Origin: Nonomuraea turkmeniaca
GTDB taxonomy: Bacteria > Actinomycetota > Actinomycetes > Streptosporangiales > Streptosporangiaceae
NCBI RefSeq assembly: GCF_005889735.1
Contig: NZ_VCKY01000065.1
Span: 1-44,685 of the forward strand
DNA length: 44,685 nt
Direction of reading: 5' to 3'
Made by a program: the position numbers and the translations under genes. Positions 30,546 through 38,464 of the stretch are shown one piece after another; position 1 is the stretch's first letter; every line of letters starts with the position of its first letter. The notes beneath the pieces were generated by a model. That model was given only the letters and a program-made list of their open reading frames with translations, was not told the DNA's origin and ran no database searches.

Positions 30546-30857
30546 CGGCGCGACCGGGGCCGTGGGCGCCTGCGGCAGCCGCTTGCCCGCAGGCAGCAGC
30601 GACTCGCACGCCTTGACCGCGGCCCCGTACGTCTTGGACAGGACGTCGACCCGTTCCCCCTTGATGTGCAGGTTGACCAGCCCGTCCGAGGAAACCGCCA
30701 CCTCAGGGAAATCGGGCAGTCCGTGCGAGCGCATGCAGGCGACGAATTCCTTGACGTCCCCCGTGGGCGCCTCGTCCGAGGCCGCGGCCATCCCGCCCAT
30801 GCCGGCGGCGAGGACCGCCGCGGCCAGGACCAACCTTCTGATCGTCGAACCGACCAT
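30531..30857 (-). CDS. Small secreted protein of unknown function
   Basis: The 108-residue protein begins MVGSTIRRLVLAAAVLAAGM, a signal peptide probably cleaved near MAAASDE. The mature part of about 80 residues contains EFVACMRSHGLPDFPEVAVS and GAAVKACESLLPAGKRLP, so two cysteines may pair. The pattern FxxCMRxxGxPxFPxP is common in uncharacterised actinobacterial exported proteins. ATG 30857 follows GGAGG seven bases upstream. It is divergent from the response regulator at 30970 across a region with CTGTTAC-type direct repeats, and thus is a likely target of that regulator. Confidence 0.82.
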   Translation of the reverse strand: MVGSTIRRLVLAAAVLAAGMGGMAAASDEAPTGDVKEFVACMRSHGLPDFPEVAVSSDGLVNLHIKGERVDVLSKTYGAAVKACESLLPAGKRLPQAPTAPVAPSLPS

Positions 30858-30904
30858 GATGCTGCCTCCTTCTCTTTCCGGTGCGACCAGCCAATCCCGA
30901 TACC

Positions 30905-30944
30905 GGTTACAGGGCGGCAACGGCGGCTGTTACCCCGCTGTAAG
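30905..30944. promoter_or_regulatory. CTGTTAC/CTGTAAG repeat cluster (candidate response-regulator site)
   Basis: CTGTTAC (30927-30933) and CTGTAAG (30938-30944) are spaced 11 bp, within GCTGT-led 11-bp units, and an inverted copy GGTTACAG lies at 30905-30912. Direct repeats spaced by one helical turn are typical OmpR-family binding sites. They lie between the secreted-protein gene and the response regulator gene, so control of both is plausible. Confidence 0.55.
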
Positions 30945-30969
30945 GGGGTGAGGAGGCATCCTGGAGATC

Positions 30970-31623
30970 ATGCGGGTGTTGGTGGTCGAGGACCACGAGG
31001 AACTGGCCCTGACGGTGGCCGCGGGACTGCGCCGCGAGGGCATGGCCGTCGACGTGGTGCTGGACGGCCCCGCCGGGCTCGAGCGCACCTCGGTCAACCA
31101 TTACGACGTGGTCGTGCTCGATCGCGACCTGCCCGGCATCCACGGTGACGACGTGTGCAGGTCGCTGGCCGCCGCCGGCCATCCGGCGCGGGTGCTGATG
31201 CTCACCGCCGCCGGGACGATCGACGACAAGGTGACCGGGTTGGGCGTCGGCGCCGACGACTACCTGCCCAAGCCGTTCGCCTTCGCCGAGCTGGTCGCCC
31301 GGATCCGGGCGCTGGCCAGGCGGCCTGCTCGCGTGCTCCCGCCGGTGCTCGTCCGCGGCGACCTGCGGCTGGACACCGCCACCCGGATCGCCACCCGCGA
31401 CGGGCGGCGGCTGCCGCTGAGCCCCAAGGAATTCGCCGTCCTGGAGCTGCTGCTGGCCGCCGAGGGCGCGGTGGTCTCCGCCGAACAGCTGCTGGAGCGC
31501 TGCTGGGACGAGTTCGCCGACCCGTTCACCCAGACCGTGAAGGTGACGGTCAGCCGGTTACGCCGCAAGCTCGGCGACCCGCCGCTGATCGAGACCGTCC
31601 CGCAGGCCGGATACCGGCTATGA
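30970..31623 (+). CDS. OmpR-family response regulator
   Basis: The 217-residue protein has a receiver domain (MRVLVVEDHEELALTVAAGL, phospho-acceptor Asp in VVVLDRDLPGIHGDDV, Lys in YLPKPFAFAELVAR) and a winged helix (RLPLSPKEFAVLELLLAAEG, then VKVTVSRLRRKLGDPPLIET). The ATG is preceded by GGAG at 30963-30966. The stop overlaps the start of its kinase (ATGA). The upstream 11-bp-spaced repeats suggest autoregulation and control of the divergent small secreted protein. It resembles CseB/VanR-type envelope-stress regulators, but the signal is unknown. Confidence 0.93.
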   Translation: MRVLVVEDHEELALTVAAGLRREGMAVDVVLDGPAGLERTSVNHYDVVVLDRDLPGIHGDDVCRSLAAAGHPARVLMLTAAGTIDDKVTGLGVGADDYLPKPFAFAELVARIRALARRPARVLPPVLVRGDLRLDTATRIATRDGRRLPLSPKEFAVLELLLAAEGAVVSAEQLLERCWDEFADPFTQTVKVTVSRLRRKLGDPPLIETVPQAGYRL

Positions 31624-32693
31624 GACGGACCGTGCGGCTGCGCCTGACCCTGCTCTACAGCGGCCTGTTCCTGATGGCCGGGGTGGTGCTGGTCGCCCTC
31701 ATCTACCTCCTGGTGGAGTACTCACCGTTCCCGGCGCCGCCGGCCGCCCCCGCGCCCGGCGGGTTCCCGGTGCCCGTCCCGACGCCCCGCGTGGAGCAGG
31801 CGGGGAACCTGAGCCGGCTCCTGGTCAACTCCCTGGTCGCGCTGGCCGTCATGGCGTTGGCGGCGATGTTGCTGGGCTGGCTCATGGCCGGGCGGGTGCT
31901 GCGGCCGCTGGGCGAGATGACCGCCACCGTTCGCCGCATCACGGCCGATCGGCTCGACCGGCGGCTGGCCGCCTCCGGGCCGGACGACGAGCTCAAGCGG
32001 CTGGCCGACACCTTCGATGAGCTGCTGGACCGGCTGGAGTCAGCGTTCACCGCGCAGCGGCGCTTCGTCGCCAACGCCTCCCACGAGCTGCGCACCCCGC
32101 TGACGTTGCAGCGCGCCATGGCCGAGGTCGCGCTGGCCGACCCGGAGGCCGGCAGCCGGGAGCTGCGCACCGTGCTGGAACGTGTGGTGGCCGCGGGCAA
32201 GCACCAGGAACGGCTCATCGAGGCTCTGCTCACCCTGGCCCGCAGCCAGCAGGGCCTGCAGGACCGCGGGCCCGTCGACCTGGCCGCGATCACGCGGCAG
32301 GCCCTCGAAGACCTTGACGAGATCCGTGTCGAGTCCACTCTCGACCCGGCGCCCCTGTCCGGGGACCGTGCCCTGATCGAACGCCTGGTGGCGAACCTGC
32401 TGGACAACGCGGTGCGGTACAACGTGCCCGGCGGATGGATCACGGTGGAGACGGCCGTAAGGTCGGGCCACTCCACTCTCCGGGTCTCCAACAGCGGCCC
32501 GCTGATCCCGCCCGACCGGGCCCACCTGCTCATCCAGCCCTTCCAGCGCCTGGAGGGCGGCAGAAAGGCCGGCGGCGACGGGCTCGGACTGGGCCTGTCG
32601 ATCGTGGCCGCCATCGTCGAGGCGCACCACGGCACGCTCGAGGCCCGCCCTCGGCAGGAGGGCGGGCTCGACGTGACCGTCACCCTCACGTAA
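31620..32693 (+). CDS. Sensor histidine kinase
   Basis: The 357-residue kinase has a first membrane helix (LLYSGLFLMAGVVLVALIYL) and a short Pro-rich extracytoplasmic loop of about 35 residues. A second helix (LVNSLVALAVMALAAMLLGW) is followed by HAMP (VLRPLGEMTATVRRITADRL), HisKA (FVANASHELRTPLTLQRAMA) and HATPase (NLLDNAVRYN, GLGLGLSIVAAIVEAHHGTL). The loop is too small for a classic ligand domain, so it may sense membrane state or a partner protein. The ATG overlaps the regulator stop. Two short stretches of this gene recur at 33571-33664 as a broken duplicate. Confidence 0.94.
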   Translation: MRRTVRLRLTLLYSGLFLMAGVVLVALIYLLVEYSPFPAPPAAPAPGGFPVPVPTPRVEQAGNLSRLLVNSLVALAVMALAAMLLGWLMAGRVLRPLGEMTATVRRITADRLDRRLAASGPDDELKRLADTFDELLDRLESAFTAQRRFVANASHELRTPLTLQRAMAEVALADPEAGSRELRTVLERVVAAGKHQERLIEALLTLARSQQGLQDRGPVDLAAITRQALEDLDEIRVESTLDPAPLSGDRALIERLVANLLDNAVRYNVPGGWITVETAVRSGHSTLRVSNSGPLIPPDRAHLLIQPFQRLEGGRKAGGDGLGLGLSIVAAIVEAHHGTLEARPRQEGGLDVTVTLT

Positions 32694-32771
32694 ACGATCA
32701 GGCGATGGTCGCTACCGGCGCCAACCCCGTCGCCCGCTCGCCTGGGCGGCGTGCCGGGAGCCGGCAGGTTG

Positions 32772-33149
32772 TCAGGTGGTGAACGATTTGCTCCCGCGAT
32801 CCACCCAGGTGCCGCGCTCGCCCCAGTACGACCGGGCGGTCACGGTGAGGGAGGTGTTCTCACTGTAGATGGTGTTCAGGTACCTGCACGTGCCGCCCGG
32901 CTTACCGTAATAGTTGTTGAGGTCGGTGATGGTGAACGTGCTGCCGCCGGCTGGCAGCTTCACCTCCACCGAGCGGGCGCCCTCGGAGTCGTACGCCCGC
33001 ACGCAGAACTTGTTCTTGGCATCGTCGTAGGAGACGACGCCGTCGCCGACGTTCCACGAGAACGTGCTGGCCATCGCCGGCTGCGCCATGGCAAGGCTCG
33101 ACGCGATCACGGCAGCTCCGACCACAGCGGTCTTGAGCAGGTTTTTCAT
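32772..33149 (-). CDS. Small secreted protein of unknown function
   Basis: The 125-residue protein has a clear signal peptide (MKNLLKTAVVGAAVIASSLA, cleavage likely after AMA or near QPAMA). The mature domain of about 98 residues is beta-rich by pattern (STFSWNVGDGVVSYDDAKNK, FCVRAYDSEGARSVEVKLPA, SLTVTARSYWGERGTWVDRG) with two cysteines (FCVRAY, GTCRYL) that could form one disulfide. I recognise no family. GGAAGG precedes tandem ATGs; the second (33149) has the better spacing. A possible -10 (TACGTT, 33265-33260 on this strand) and a four-fold 11-bp repeat lie upstream, suggesting activator-dependent expression. Confidence 0.82.
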   Translation of the reverse strand: MKNLLKTAVVGAAVIASSLAMAQPAMASTFSWNVGDGVVSYDDAKNKFCVRAYDSEGARSVEVKLPAGGSTFTITDLNNYYGKPGGTCRYLNTIYSENTSLTVTARSYWGERGTWVDRGSKSFTT

Positions 33150-33293
33150 CATGGTTCCTTCCGTTTGGACGGGTTCTGATACCGCCCGGAAGGGAGCCTG
33201 GGTCACGACCGAATGCGACGACAGATCTTCTGAGCACAGTTCGCCGACTGGTCACCCAAACGTAGATCGCCGGCCACCGGTTCGTTGAAAAGC

Positions 33294-33337
33294 TAGTGGC
33301 CCACTAGCGGCCCAATAGCGGCGCGCTAGCGGGTGCG
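33294..33337. repeat. Four tandem 11-bp repeats (candidate SARP/OmpR-type activator site)
   Basis: Units 33294-33304 CTAGTGGCCCA, 33305-33315 CTAGCGGCCCA, 33316-33326 ATAGCGGCGCG and 33327-33337 CTAGCGGGTGC share NTAGYGG and repeat every helical turn. Such direct repeats are recognised by SARP or OmpR-like activators. They lie 28 bp upstream of a possible -10 for the secreted protein gene. No SARP gene is in the window. Confidence 0.65.
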
Positions 33338-33570
33338 CATGTCACTGGTGGGCTTGTGCGGTCGGCTCGGCGCGCGGTGTCGGTGTTGCTGCCACCGGTC
33401 CGTTTCCCAAGCCGCCGTCCCGAACCCGCCGTGCGTCTCTTGACGCAACGGGCTCTCCACGTGTCTTGCTCGGTGGTCAGCTTGTGGCTGCCGGTTCCAT
33501 GGTCCACGGAGCGCGGAATCTCCGCAATTGTCTTCCTCGGGATTCGCCTTGCCACCGCATCGGATGGACG

Positions 33571-33664
33571 CTCCGGACGACGAGCTCAAGCAACTGGCTC
33601 CGACAACGGCCCCTCCCGGCCCCGCCAGGAGGGCGGGCTCGACGTGACCGTCGCCCTCCCTTGA
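33571..33664 (+). pseudogene. Relic of a duplicated histidine kinase gene
   Basis: Bases 33573-33591 are identical to 31980-31998 (the HAMP segment encoding PDDELK). Bases 33626-33652 are identical to 32655-32681 (the kinase C-terminus encoding EGGLDVTV), followed by a diverged end and a stop. The roughly 650 bases between them in the intact gene are missing here, and the two pieces are in different frames. It is a decayed, internally deleted second copy of the kinase at 31620-32693. Confidence 0.75.
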
Positions 33665-33668
33665 AAGG

Positions 33669-34676
33669 TCACGCGATGTACGCGAGGTGCTCCGGCTCCA
33701 CCCGCCCGAGCAGCGGCGCGCCGCTGAGGAGCCGGCTCACCTCGGCGACGGCGAACTCGCCGAGCCGCCGCAGCTCGCGGCCCTGGGCCCCGGCCAGGTG
33801 CGGAGTGATCATGACGTTGGGCAGGGTGAAGAGCGGGTGCCCCGGCGGCAGCGGCTCGGGGTCGGTCACGTCGAGGACGGCGGAGATCCGGCCACTGGCG
33901 CACGCGCGGGTCAGCGCCTCGGTGTCGATCAGCGATCCGCGGGCGGTGTTGACGACGACCGCGCCGTCGGGCAGGAGGTCCAGCCTGCGGCCGTCGAGGA
34001 TGTGGCGGGTCTCGGGCAGGGCGGGGGCGTGCACGGTGACGAGGTCGCTGCGGCGGCAGAGCTCGTCCATGCTCACCTGCTGGACGCCGAGGTCCGACGC
34101 CTCGGCGTCGGTCACGTACGGGTCGTAGAGCAGGACGCGGACGTCGTACGACCGGAGCCGCCGCAGGACGAGGCGGCCGATCCGGGAGGCGCCGATCACC
34201 CCGACCGTGCAGTCGTGGAGCCCGGTGCCCTCCCCCGACAACCAGTCCCTGGGCGTGCCCTCGACGGCGGCGGCGTAGCGCTTGGCGCGGCTGAACGCCT
34301 GCTTGGCGCCCAGGACGAGCATGGCCATGGTGTAGTCGGCCACCGGGACGGCGTTCGCCTCGGCGGCGGAGGACACGATGACACCGCGCTCGAACACGAC
34401 GGGATCGACGAGGGCCTTGACCGTGCCGGCGGCGTGCACGACAGCACGCAACCGCGGCGCGGCCGCCAGCACACCGGCGTCGATACGCGGGCACCCCCAC
34501 CCGGACAGCAGGATGTCCGCCTCCGCCAAGGCCTCGGGCTGCCCGTCCAACGAGGTGAACGTCGTCGCCGGATCGATGTCCGCCAGCTCCCGCAACCGGG
34601 TGAGGAGGTCGGCGGGGAACACGCCGTCGAACGCCCAGGGGGCGATGGCGAAGACCGCGACGGGTCGCCGTGGCAA
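33669..34676 (-). CDS. D-isomer-specific 2-hydroxyacid dehydrogenase
   Basis: The 335-residue NAD-dependent dehydrogenase has a substrate domain with AVVHAAGTVKALVDP and SSAAEANAVPVADYTMAMLV. The Rossmann motif is TVGVIGASRIGRLVLRRLRS. The catalytic Arg is in VNTARGSLIDTEAL, the Glu in DVTDPEPLPPGHPLF, and the His in MITPHLAGAQGRELRRLGEF. It would reduce or oxidise a 2-keto/2-hydroxy acid, here perhaps derived from unsaturated uronic acid or rhamnose breakdown. TTG 34676 is preferred because AGGAG lies seven bases upstream; the frame is open further up. A cre-like operator (34695-34708) lies just upstream, behind the DUF2264 gene. Confidence 0.9.
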   Translation of the reverse strand: MPRRPVAVFAIAPWAFDGVFPADLLTRLRELADIDPATTFTSLDGQPEALAEADILLSGWGCPRIDAGVLAAAPRLRAVVHAAGTVKALVDPVVFERGVIVSSAAEANAVPVADYTMAMLVLGAKQAFSRAKRYAAAVEGTPRDWLSGEGTGLHDCTVGVIGASRIGRLVLRRLRSYDVRVLLYDPYVTDAEASDLGVQQVSMDELCRRSDLVTVHAPALPETRHILDGRRLDLLPDGAVVVNTARGSLIDTEALTRACASGRISAVLDVTDPEPLPPGHPLFTLPNVMITPHLAGAQGRELRRLGEFAVAEVSRLLSGAPLLGRVEPEHLAYIA

Positions 34677-34694
34677 AAGGGAGCTCCTGTCGTA

Positions 34695-34708
34695 TGTAAG
34701 CGGTTTCA
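34695..34708. promoter_or_regulatory. cre-like LacI operator, site A
   Basis: TGTAAGCGGTTTCA fits TGWAANCGNTNWCA at every position. It lies between the DUF2264 gene and the dehydrogenase gene, so the dehydrogenase may have its own regulated promoter. Confidence 0.6.
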
Positions 34709-34717
34709 CAGACACGA

Positions 34718-36598
34718 CTACTCTACGGGCAAGCCGGTCCTGGAGCGTTCGCAGGCAGGCACGTCGCCCAGGCGCACCGTCACCGTGTCCCCGCCGAGCA
34801 GGGAGAGCACGACCAGGTCGCCCTCTACGCGCACGCCCGGCGCGGGCGGCTCCTGCTCCCCCGCCAGCCACACGAGGCTGACGTAGACGGCGGTGCCGCC
34901 GGGGTGGGCGTCGGCGACGACGTACGGGGTGGCCGAGTGCGTCCCGAAGGCGTTGGCCTCCTCCGCCGCCACCAGGTCGGCGCCCGTGTAACCGTGCAGG
35001 GCCCGCACGGCGCTGCTCAGCCCGTCCGGCCGCCGGGCCAGCGCCACACCTTCGCCTGCACGCAGGTCGAGCGGGACCGCCGCGGCCAGGGCGTGGCCGC
35101 CGTCCCGCACCTGGTGCCCGGCGGGGGCGGTGACCTGGTGGATCCTGATCTCCGACGCGCCGTCGACGACCGAGGCCGTCACCACCCGCACCGGGCCGTC
35201 CTGATAGGCGGAGGCGGCGAACCGGTCCGCCACGACCAGGGGCTCGATGAACCGCCTGACCGAGGCCGCACCGTCGGGTGCGATGACGGCCAGGTGGTTG
35301 TCCACGCCGTGCGCCTTCTCCCCCACCTCGGGCCCGGTGTGGGTGGTGTAGGCGAACTTGAGGTAGTGCGGGTCGGGCGGCCCGTCCGGGTCCTGGACGC
35401 GGTCCCGGTCGCTGCCGTGGTTGACGAGCCGCACGACGCCGTCCGCGCGGGTGGCGTGCAGCAGCCAGCCGGGCGCGGCCATCGCCACCGCCTGGTCGGC
35501 GAGGTCGACCGGGGCGGGCTCCTCGGGATCCGTCCAGACCGGGTGCCCGGGTGGCAGCAGCAGGCCGAGGAACGCCTTGCTCGCCCAGTACGGCGACGCC
35601 GGACCCGAGTAGTCCTGCGTGACCGGCCGGAACGGCTCGTACCAGCCGAGGCTGAGCAGCCCGCGCTCGTCAGGCACGCCCCGCTCGGCGAAGTGACGCA
35701 GCACGCCGCTGGCGATGCGCCGGGTCCGGCCAGGTGGTAGCGGCGAGGCGCCGGTCAGCGCGCCCAGCCACAGCGGCGCCACCGTCGCGAACCGGTAGGT
35801 CAGCGAACGCCCCTGGTGCACCGGTCCGCCGTCGGCGGCGAAGAAGTGCTGGTAGTGGCCGAGGAAGCGGTGCAGCCGCGCCGCGTAGAGCTCCTGCCTG
35901 GCGGTGTCACCGGCCATCCGCGCCCACAACGACGGATACAGGTGCATCGCCCAGCCGCAGTAGTAGTCGAAGTTCTTCCCCTTGCCGTCGGAGTACCAGC
36001 CGTCGCCGGCGTACCACTCCTCGACCCGCTCCAGCCCGCCGATGATCTCGCCAGGCTCGTGCGGCCCGCCCACCTCGGCCAGGAACTGCTCGACGACCAC
36101 GCGGAACATCACCCAGTTGTTGTCCGGCGTGCGCCGCCCCACGAACCCGGCCAGCCACGCCACCACCCGCTCCTGCTGGGCGGGCGAGAGCCGATCGAAG
36201 ATCCACGGCCGGGTCTCGTGCAACGCCAGCGCCACCGAGGCCGCCTCGACGAGCTGCTGCGACATGTCGGTCAGCGCCGGCCACGCGTACGGGTGCGCCG
36301 GATCGGTCCCGGCGGCCAGACCGCTCGCGTACCGCTCCAGCAGCTCCGGCGGCACGTCCCCGCCCGCGCCGGCGATTTTGAAGGCGGCGAGCAGGAACGT
36401 GCGGGCGAAACCCTCCAGGCCGTCACTCACCGGCCCCGACCGGCTCGGCCTGCCGGGCAGGCGGAACTGGGAGAAACCGTCCGTCGCGTACGGCATCACG
36501 GACGCCAGCAGGTGATCGGCCATCGCCTCCCAGTGCGCCCGGGTCCAGCCGGTGTAGCCGGACAGTCGGTCATCGGGCGATGGGAGGCGCGTTGACAT
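34718..36598 (-). CDS. DUF2264 domain-containing protein (pectin/rhamnogalacturonan locus)
   Basis: The 626-residue DUF2264 protein has the family landmarks GPVSDGLEGFARTFLLAAFK, DNNWVMFRVVVEQFLAEVGG, YAGDGWYSDGKGKNFDYYCG, MHLYPSLWAR, GPVHQGRSLTYRFATVAPLW and GLLSLGWYEPFRPVTQDYSG. The first half is an alpha/alpha barrel and the second half beta-rich, like many polysaccharide lyases and unsaturated uronyl hydrolases. No signal peptide is present, so it probably acts on imported oligosaccharides; the exact activity is not established. ATG 36598 is 12 bp after the stop of the PL11 gene, implying co-transcription. TTG 36604 is an alternative. Confidence 0.9.
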   Translation of the reverse strand: MSTRLPSPDDRLSGYTGWTRAHWEAMADHLLASVMPYATDGFSQFRLPGRPSRSGPVSDGLEGFARTFLLAAFKIAGAGGDVPPELLERYASGLAAGTDPAHPYAWPALTDMSQQLVEAASVALALHETRPWIFDRLSPAQQERVVAWLAGFVGRRTPDNNWVMFRVVVEQFLAEVGGPHEPGEIIGGLERVEEWYAGDGWYSDGKGKNFDYYCGWAMHLYPSLWARMAGDTARQELYAARLHRFLGHYQHFFAADGGPVHQGRSLTYRFATVAPLWLGALTGASPLPPGRTRRIASGVLRHFAERGVPDERGLLSLGWYEPFRPVTQDYSGPASPYWASKAFLGLLLPPGHPVWTDPEEPAPVDLADQAVAMAAPGWLLHATRADGVVRLVNHGSDRDRVQDPDGPPDPHYLKFAYTTHTGPEVGEKAHGVDNHLAVIAPDGAASVRRFIEPLVVADRFAASAYQDGPVRVVTASVVDGASEIRIHQVTAPAGHQVRDGGHALAAAVPLDLRAGEGVALARRPDGLSSAVRALHGYTGADLVAAEEANAFGTHSATPYVVADAHPGGTAVYVSLVWLAGEQEPPAPGVRVEGDLVVLSLLGGDTVTVRLGDVPACERSRTGLPVE

Positions 36599-36610
36599 AG
36601 ACAAAGGAGC

Positions 36611-38440
36611 TTAGCTTCCTGCGTAGGTGATGTTCGGCCGGGGCGGCTTGGTCATGCCGGCCCCGAGGAAGTAGTCGACGTGGTGGGACTGCATGTACCC
36701 CTTGAGGGTCATGGCATTGCGGTAGGCGGGGTTGTGGGCGAGGGTGTACAACCTGGTGCTCGACGGCACGTTGGTGGTGAAGATGATCAGTTCGTTGTAG
36801 GCCGCGTTGGTGTACACGACCTCCTCGCGCCAGTCGCCGAGGATGTCGCCGACGAAGGCGGGGTTCGGGCCGCTCGCGTTGACCGCGCCGTAGTTCCAGG
36901 TGCTGACCAGCCGGGGCACGCTGCCGGTCGTGGTCGGGCTGTTCGGGTTCCACTTCTCGATCTTGCCGTCGTTGAGCAGCTCCATGGTGACGTCGCCGTC
37001 CCACCACAGGCCCAGGTGCGGCCACGGCCGCAGTGACGTGTTCGGCTCGGCGAGCCGGTTGCCGGGGGCGTTGTAGAGACCGGAGAAGGACCAGACCTCC
37101 ATGCCGGGGAAGCGCGGGTCGATGTCGCCGGCCATGCCGCGGCCCACGTCGGCCGTGCCGGATTCGACGTGCTTCCAGATCATGGAGCCGTTGGCGGCGT
37201 CGTAGTAGTACTCGCGCAGGCCGCTGGGGTTGACCTGCTGCACGCCGTATCCCTGCAGGCCGGGACGGTTCGGGTCCATCTTCGCGATGTGGAAGCGGTC
37301 GCCGTGGATGATGCCCTGGGGCGCCAGCGAGTACCGCAAGGTGCCGTTGCCGTTGAGCACGAACCCGATCTCGGCGACCTCGTCCGTCCCGTCGCCGTTG
37401 ACGTCGATGATGCGGGTGTTGTGCCCGTCGGGCATGTCCTGGTTGCCGCGCAGCCACTTCCACTGCTGGGTCAGCGCGGTCCCGGTGAACTTCCAGGCGG
37501 TCATCATGAGGTTGAAGTCGCCGCTGCCGATACGGTTCTTCATGTACGCGACGAGGCTCGGCGTCGCGCCGTCGAGATATCCGACGCCGAAGCGCGCGTA
37601 CATCGGGCCGTCGGCCAGGTAGTCGGTCGGCACCGGAGCCGTGGCCCGGGGCGCCCCGGTCGCGCCGTCGAGGATGGCGATGAACTGGCGGTTGTTGTCG
37701 CTGTTGGTGAACCTGGTCCCGTTGCCGAAGGTGACGCCGTTGGCGATGCGGACCGCGACCTCGGCGCGGCCGTCGCTGTTGAGATCGTGGACGGTGACGC
37801 CGTCATTGTGGCCCACGTCGATGGTGGACGAGCCGCCCTCGATGTTGTCCTGGTTGGTGCTGTTCGGTCCCATGTCGACCTGCCAGAGGAACTGCCCATT
37901 GCTCCGGTAGGCCTCGATCTTCTGCGGGGACGTCTGCCGGTCGAGCACATAGTCGTACTCGCCGTCGCCGTCGAGGTCGCCCACCCAGACGAACTTCACC
38001 GGGCCGCCGGCCCGCAGCGGCAGGCGGACCACCGGCTCGGTGGCGTGGTTGGCGGTCAGCGTAAACGCCCTGCTCGGCGCCTGCTCCACGCCGCCGGCCA
38101 CGGGCCGCACGTAATAGCTGTTGGCCCTGGTCAGGTCGGCCGTGGAGTCCACGTAGTTGGTGCCGCCGGTCAGCACGCTCGTGTTGAGCTTGACGTACGA
38201 GCCGCCGGCGGTGGACCGGTAGACGTTGAAGCCGATGCCGTCCGGGTCGAGGCCCAGCAGCCGCCAGGTCACCAGGACGCTGGTGCTGCTGGAGCGCACG
38301 GCCACGACCCCGCGGCCGAGGTTCTCCATCACCCGCGGACCCGCGAGGGCCGACGCGGTGGACGTGGAGCCGGCCACCAGTGCCGTGCTGACGGCCAGGA
38401 CCGCCGAGGCGATGACAGCCGCTTTGCGTAAGGCGCGCAT
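36611..38440 (-). CDS. Secreted rhamnogalacturonan lyase, PL11 family
   Basis: The 609-residue PL11 enzyme has a signal peptide (AAVIASAVLAVSTALVAGST, cleavage near ASALA). An N-terminal beta domain (RVMENLGRGVVAVRS, VTWRLLGLDPDGIGFNVYRS) precedes an eight-bladed propeller with repeated Asp-rich calcium loops (GDLDGDGEYDYVLDR, HDLNSDGRAEVAVRIANG, DVNGDGTDEVAEIGF) and the conserved active-site region DMPDGHNTRIIDV. The C-terminal motif AHNPAYRNAMTLKGYMQSHH, then DYFLG, is diagnostic. It cleaves the alternating rhamnose-galacturonic acid backbone of pectin RG-I outside the cell. No binding module is attached. AAGGAGGAG precedes the ATG. It lies in the same operon as the YetA/PcRGLX-like gene and the DUF2264 gene. 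Confidence 0.95.
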   Translation of the reverse strand: MRALRKAAVIASAVLAVSTALVAGSTSTASALAGPRVMENLGRGVVAVRSSSTSVLVTWRLLGLDPDGIGFNVYRSTAGGSYVKLNTSVLTGGTNYVDSTADLTRANSYYVRPVAGGVEQAPSRAFTLTANHATEPVVRLPLRAGGPVKFVWVGDLDGDGEYDYVLDRQTSPQKIEAYRSNGQFLWQVDMGPNSTNQDNIEGGSSTIDVGHNDGVTVHDLNSDGRAEVAVRIANGVTFGNGTRFTNSDNNRQFIAILDGATGAPRATAPVPTDYLADGPMYARFGVGYLDGATPSLVAYMKNRIGSGDFNLMMTAWKFTGTALTQQWKWLRGNQDMPDGHNTRIIDVNGDGTDEVAEIGFVLNGNGTLRYSLAPQGIIHGDRFHIAKMDPNRPGLQGYGVQQVNPSGLREYYYDAANGSMIWKHVESGTADVGRGMAGDIDPRFPGMEVWSFSGLYNAPGNRLAEPNTSLRPWPHLGLWWDGDVTMELLNDGKIEKWNPNSPTTTGSVPRLVSTWNYGAVNASGPNPAFVGDILGDWREEVVYTNAAYNELIIFTTNVPSSTRLYTLAHNPAYRNAMTLKGYMQSHHVDYFLGAGMTKPPRPNITYAGS

Positions 38441-38464
38441 GTTCTCCTCCTTGGATGTGCCGGA

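Larger units (their letters stand above)
33150..33668. other. Non-coding interval with tandem repeat and gene relic
   Basis: The 519-bp gap contains the promoter side of the small secreted protein gene, the 11-bp tandem repeats (33294-33337) and the kinase relic (33571-33664). I see no convincing intact gene; open frames here lack ribosome sites and family resemblance. Confidence 0.6.
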
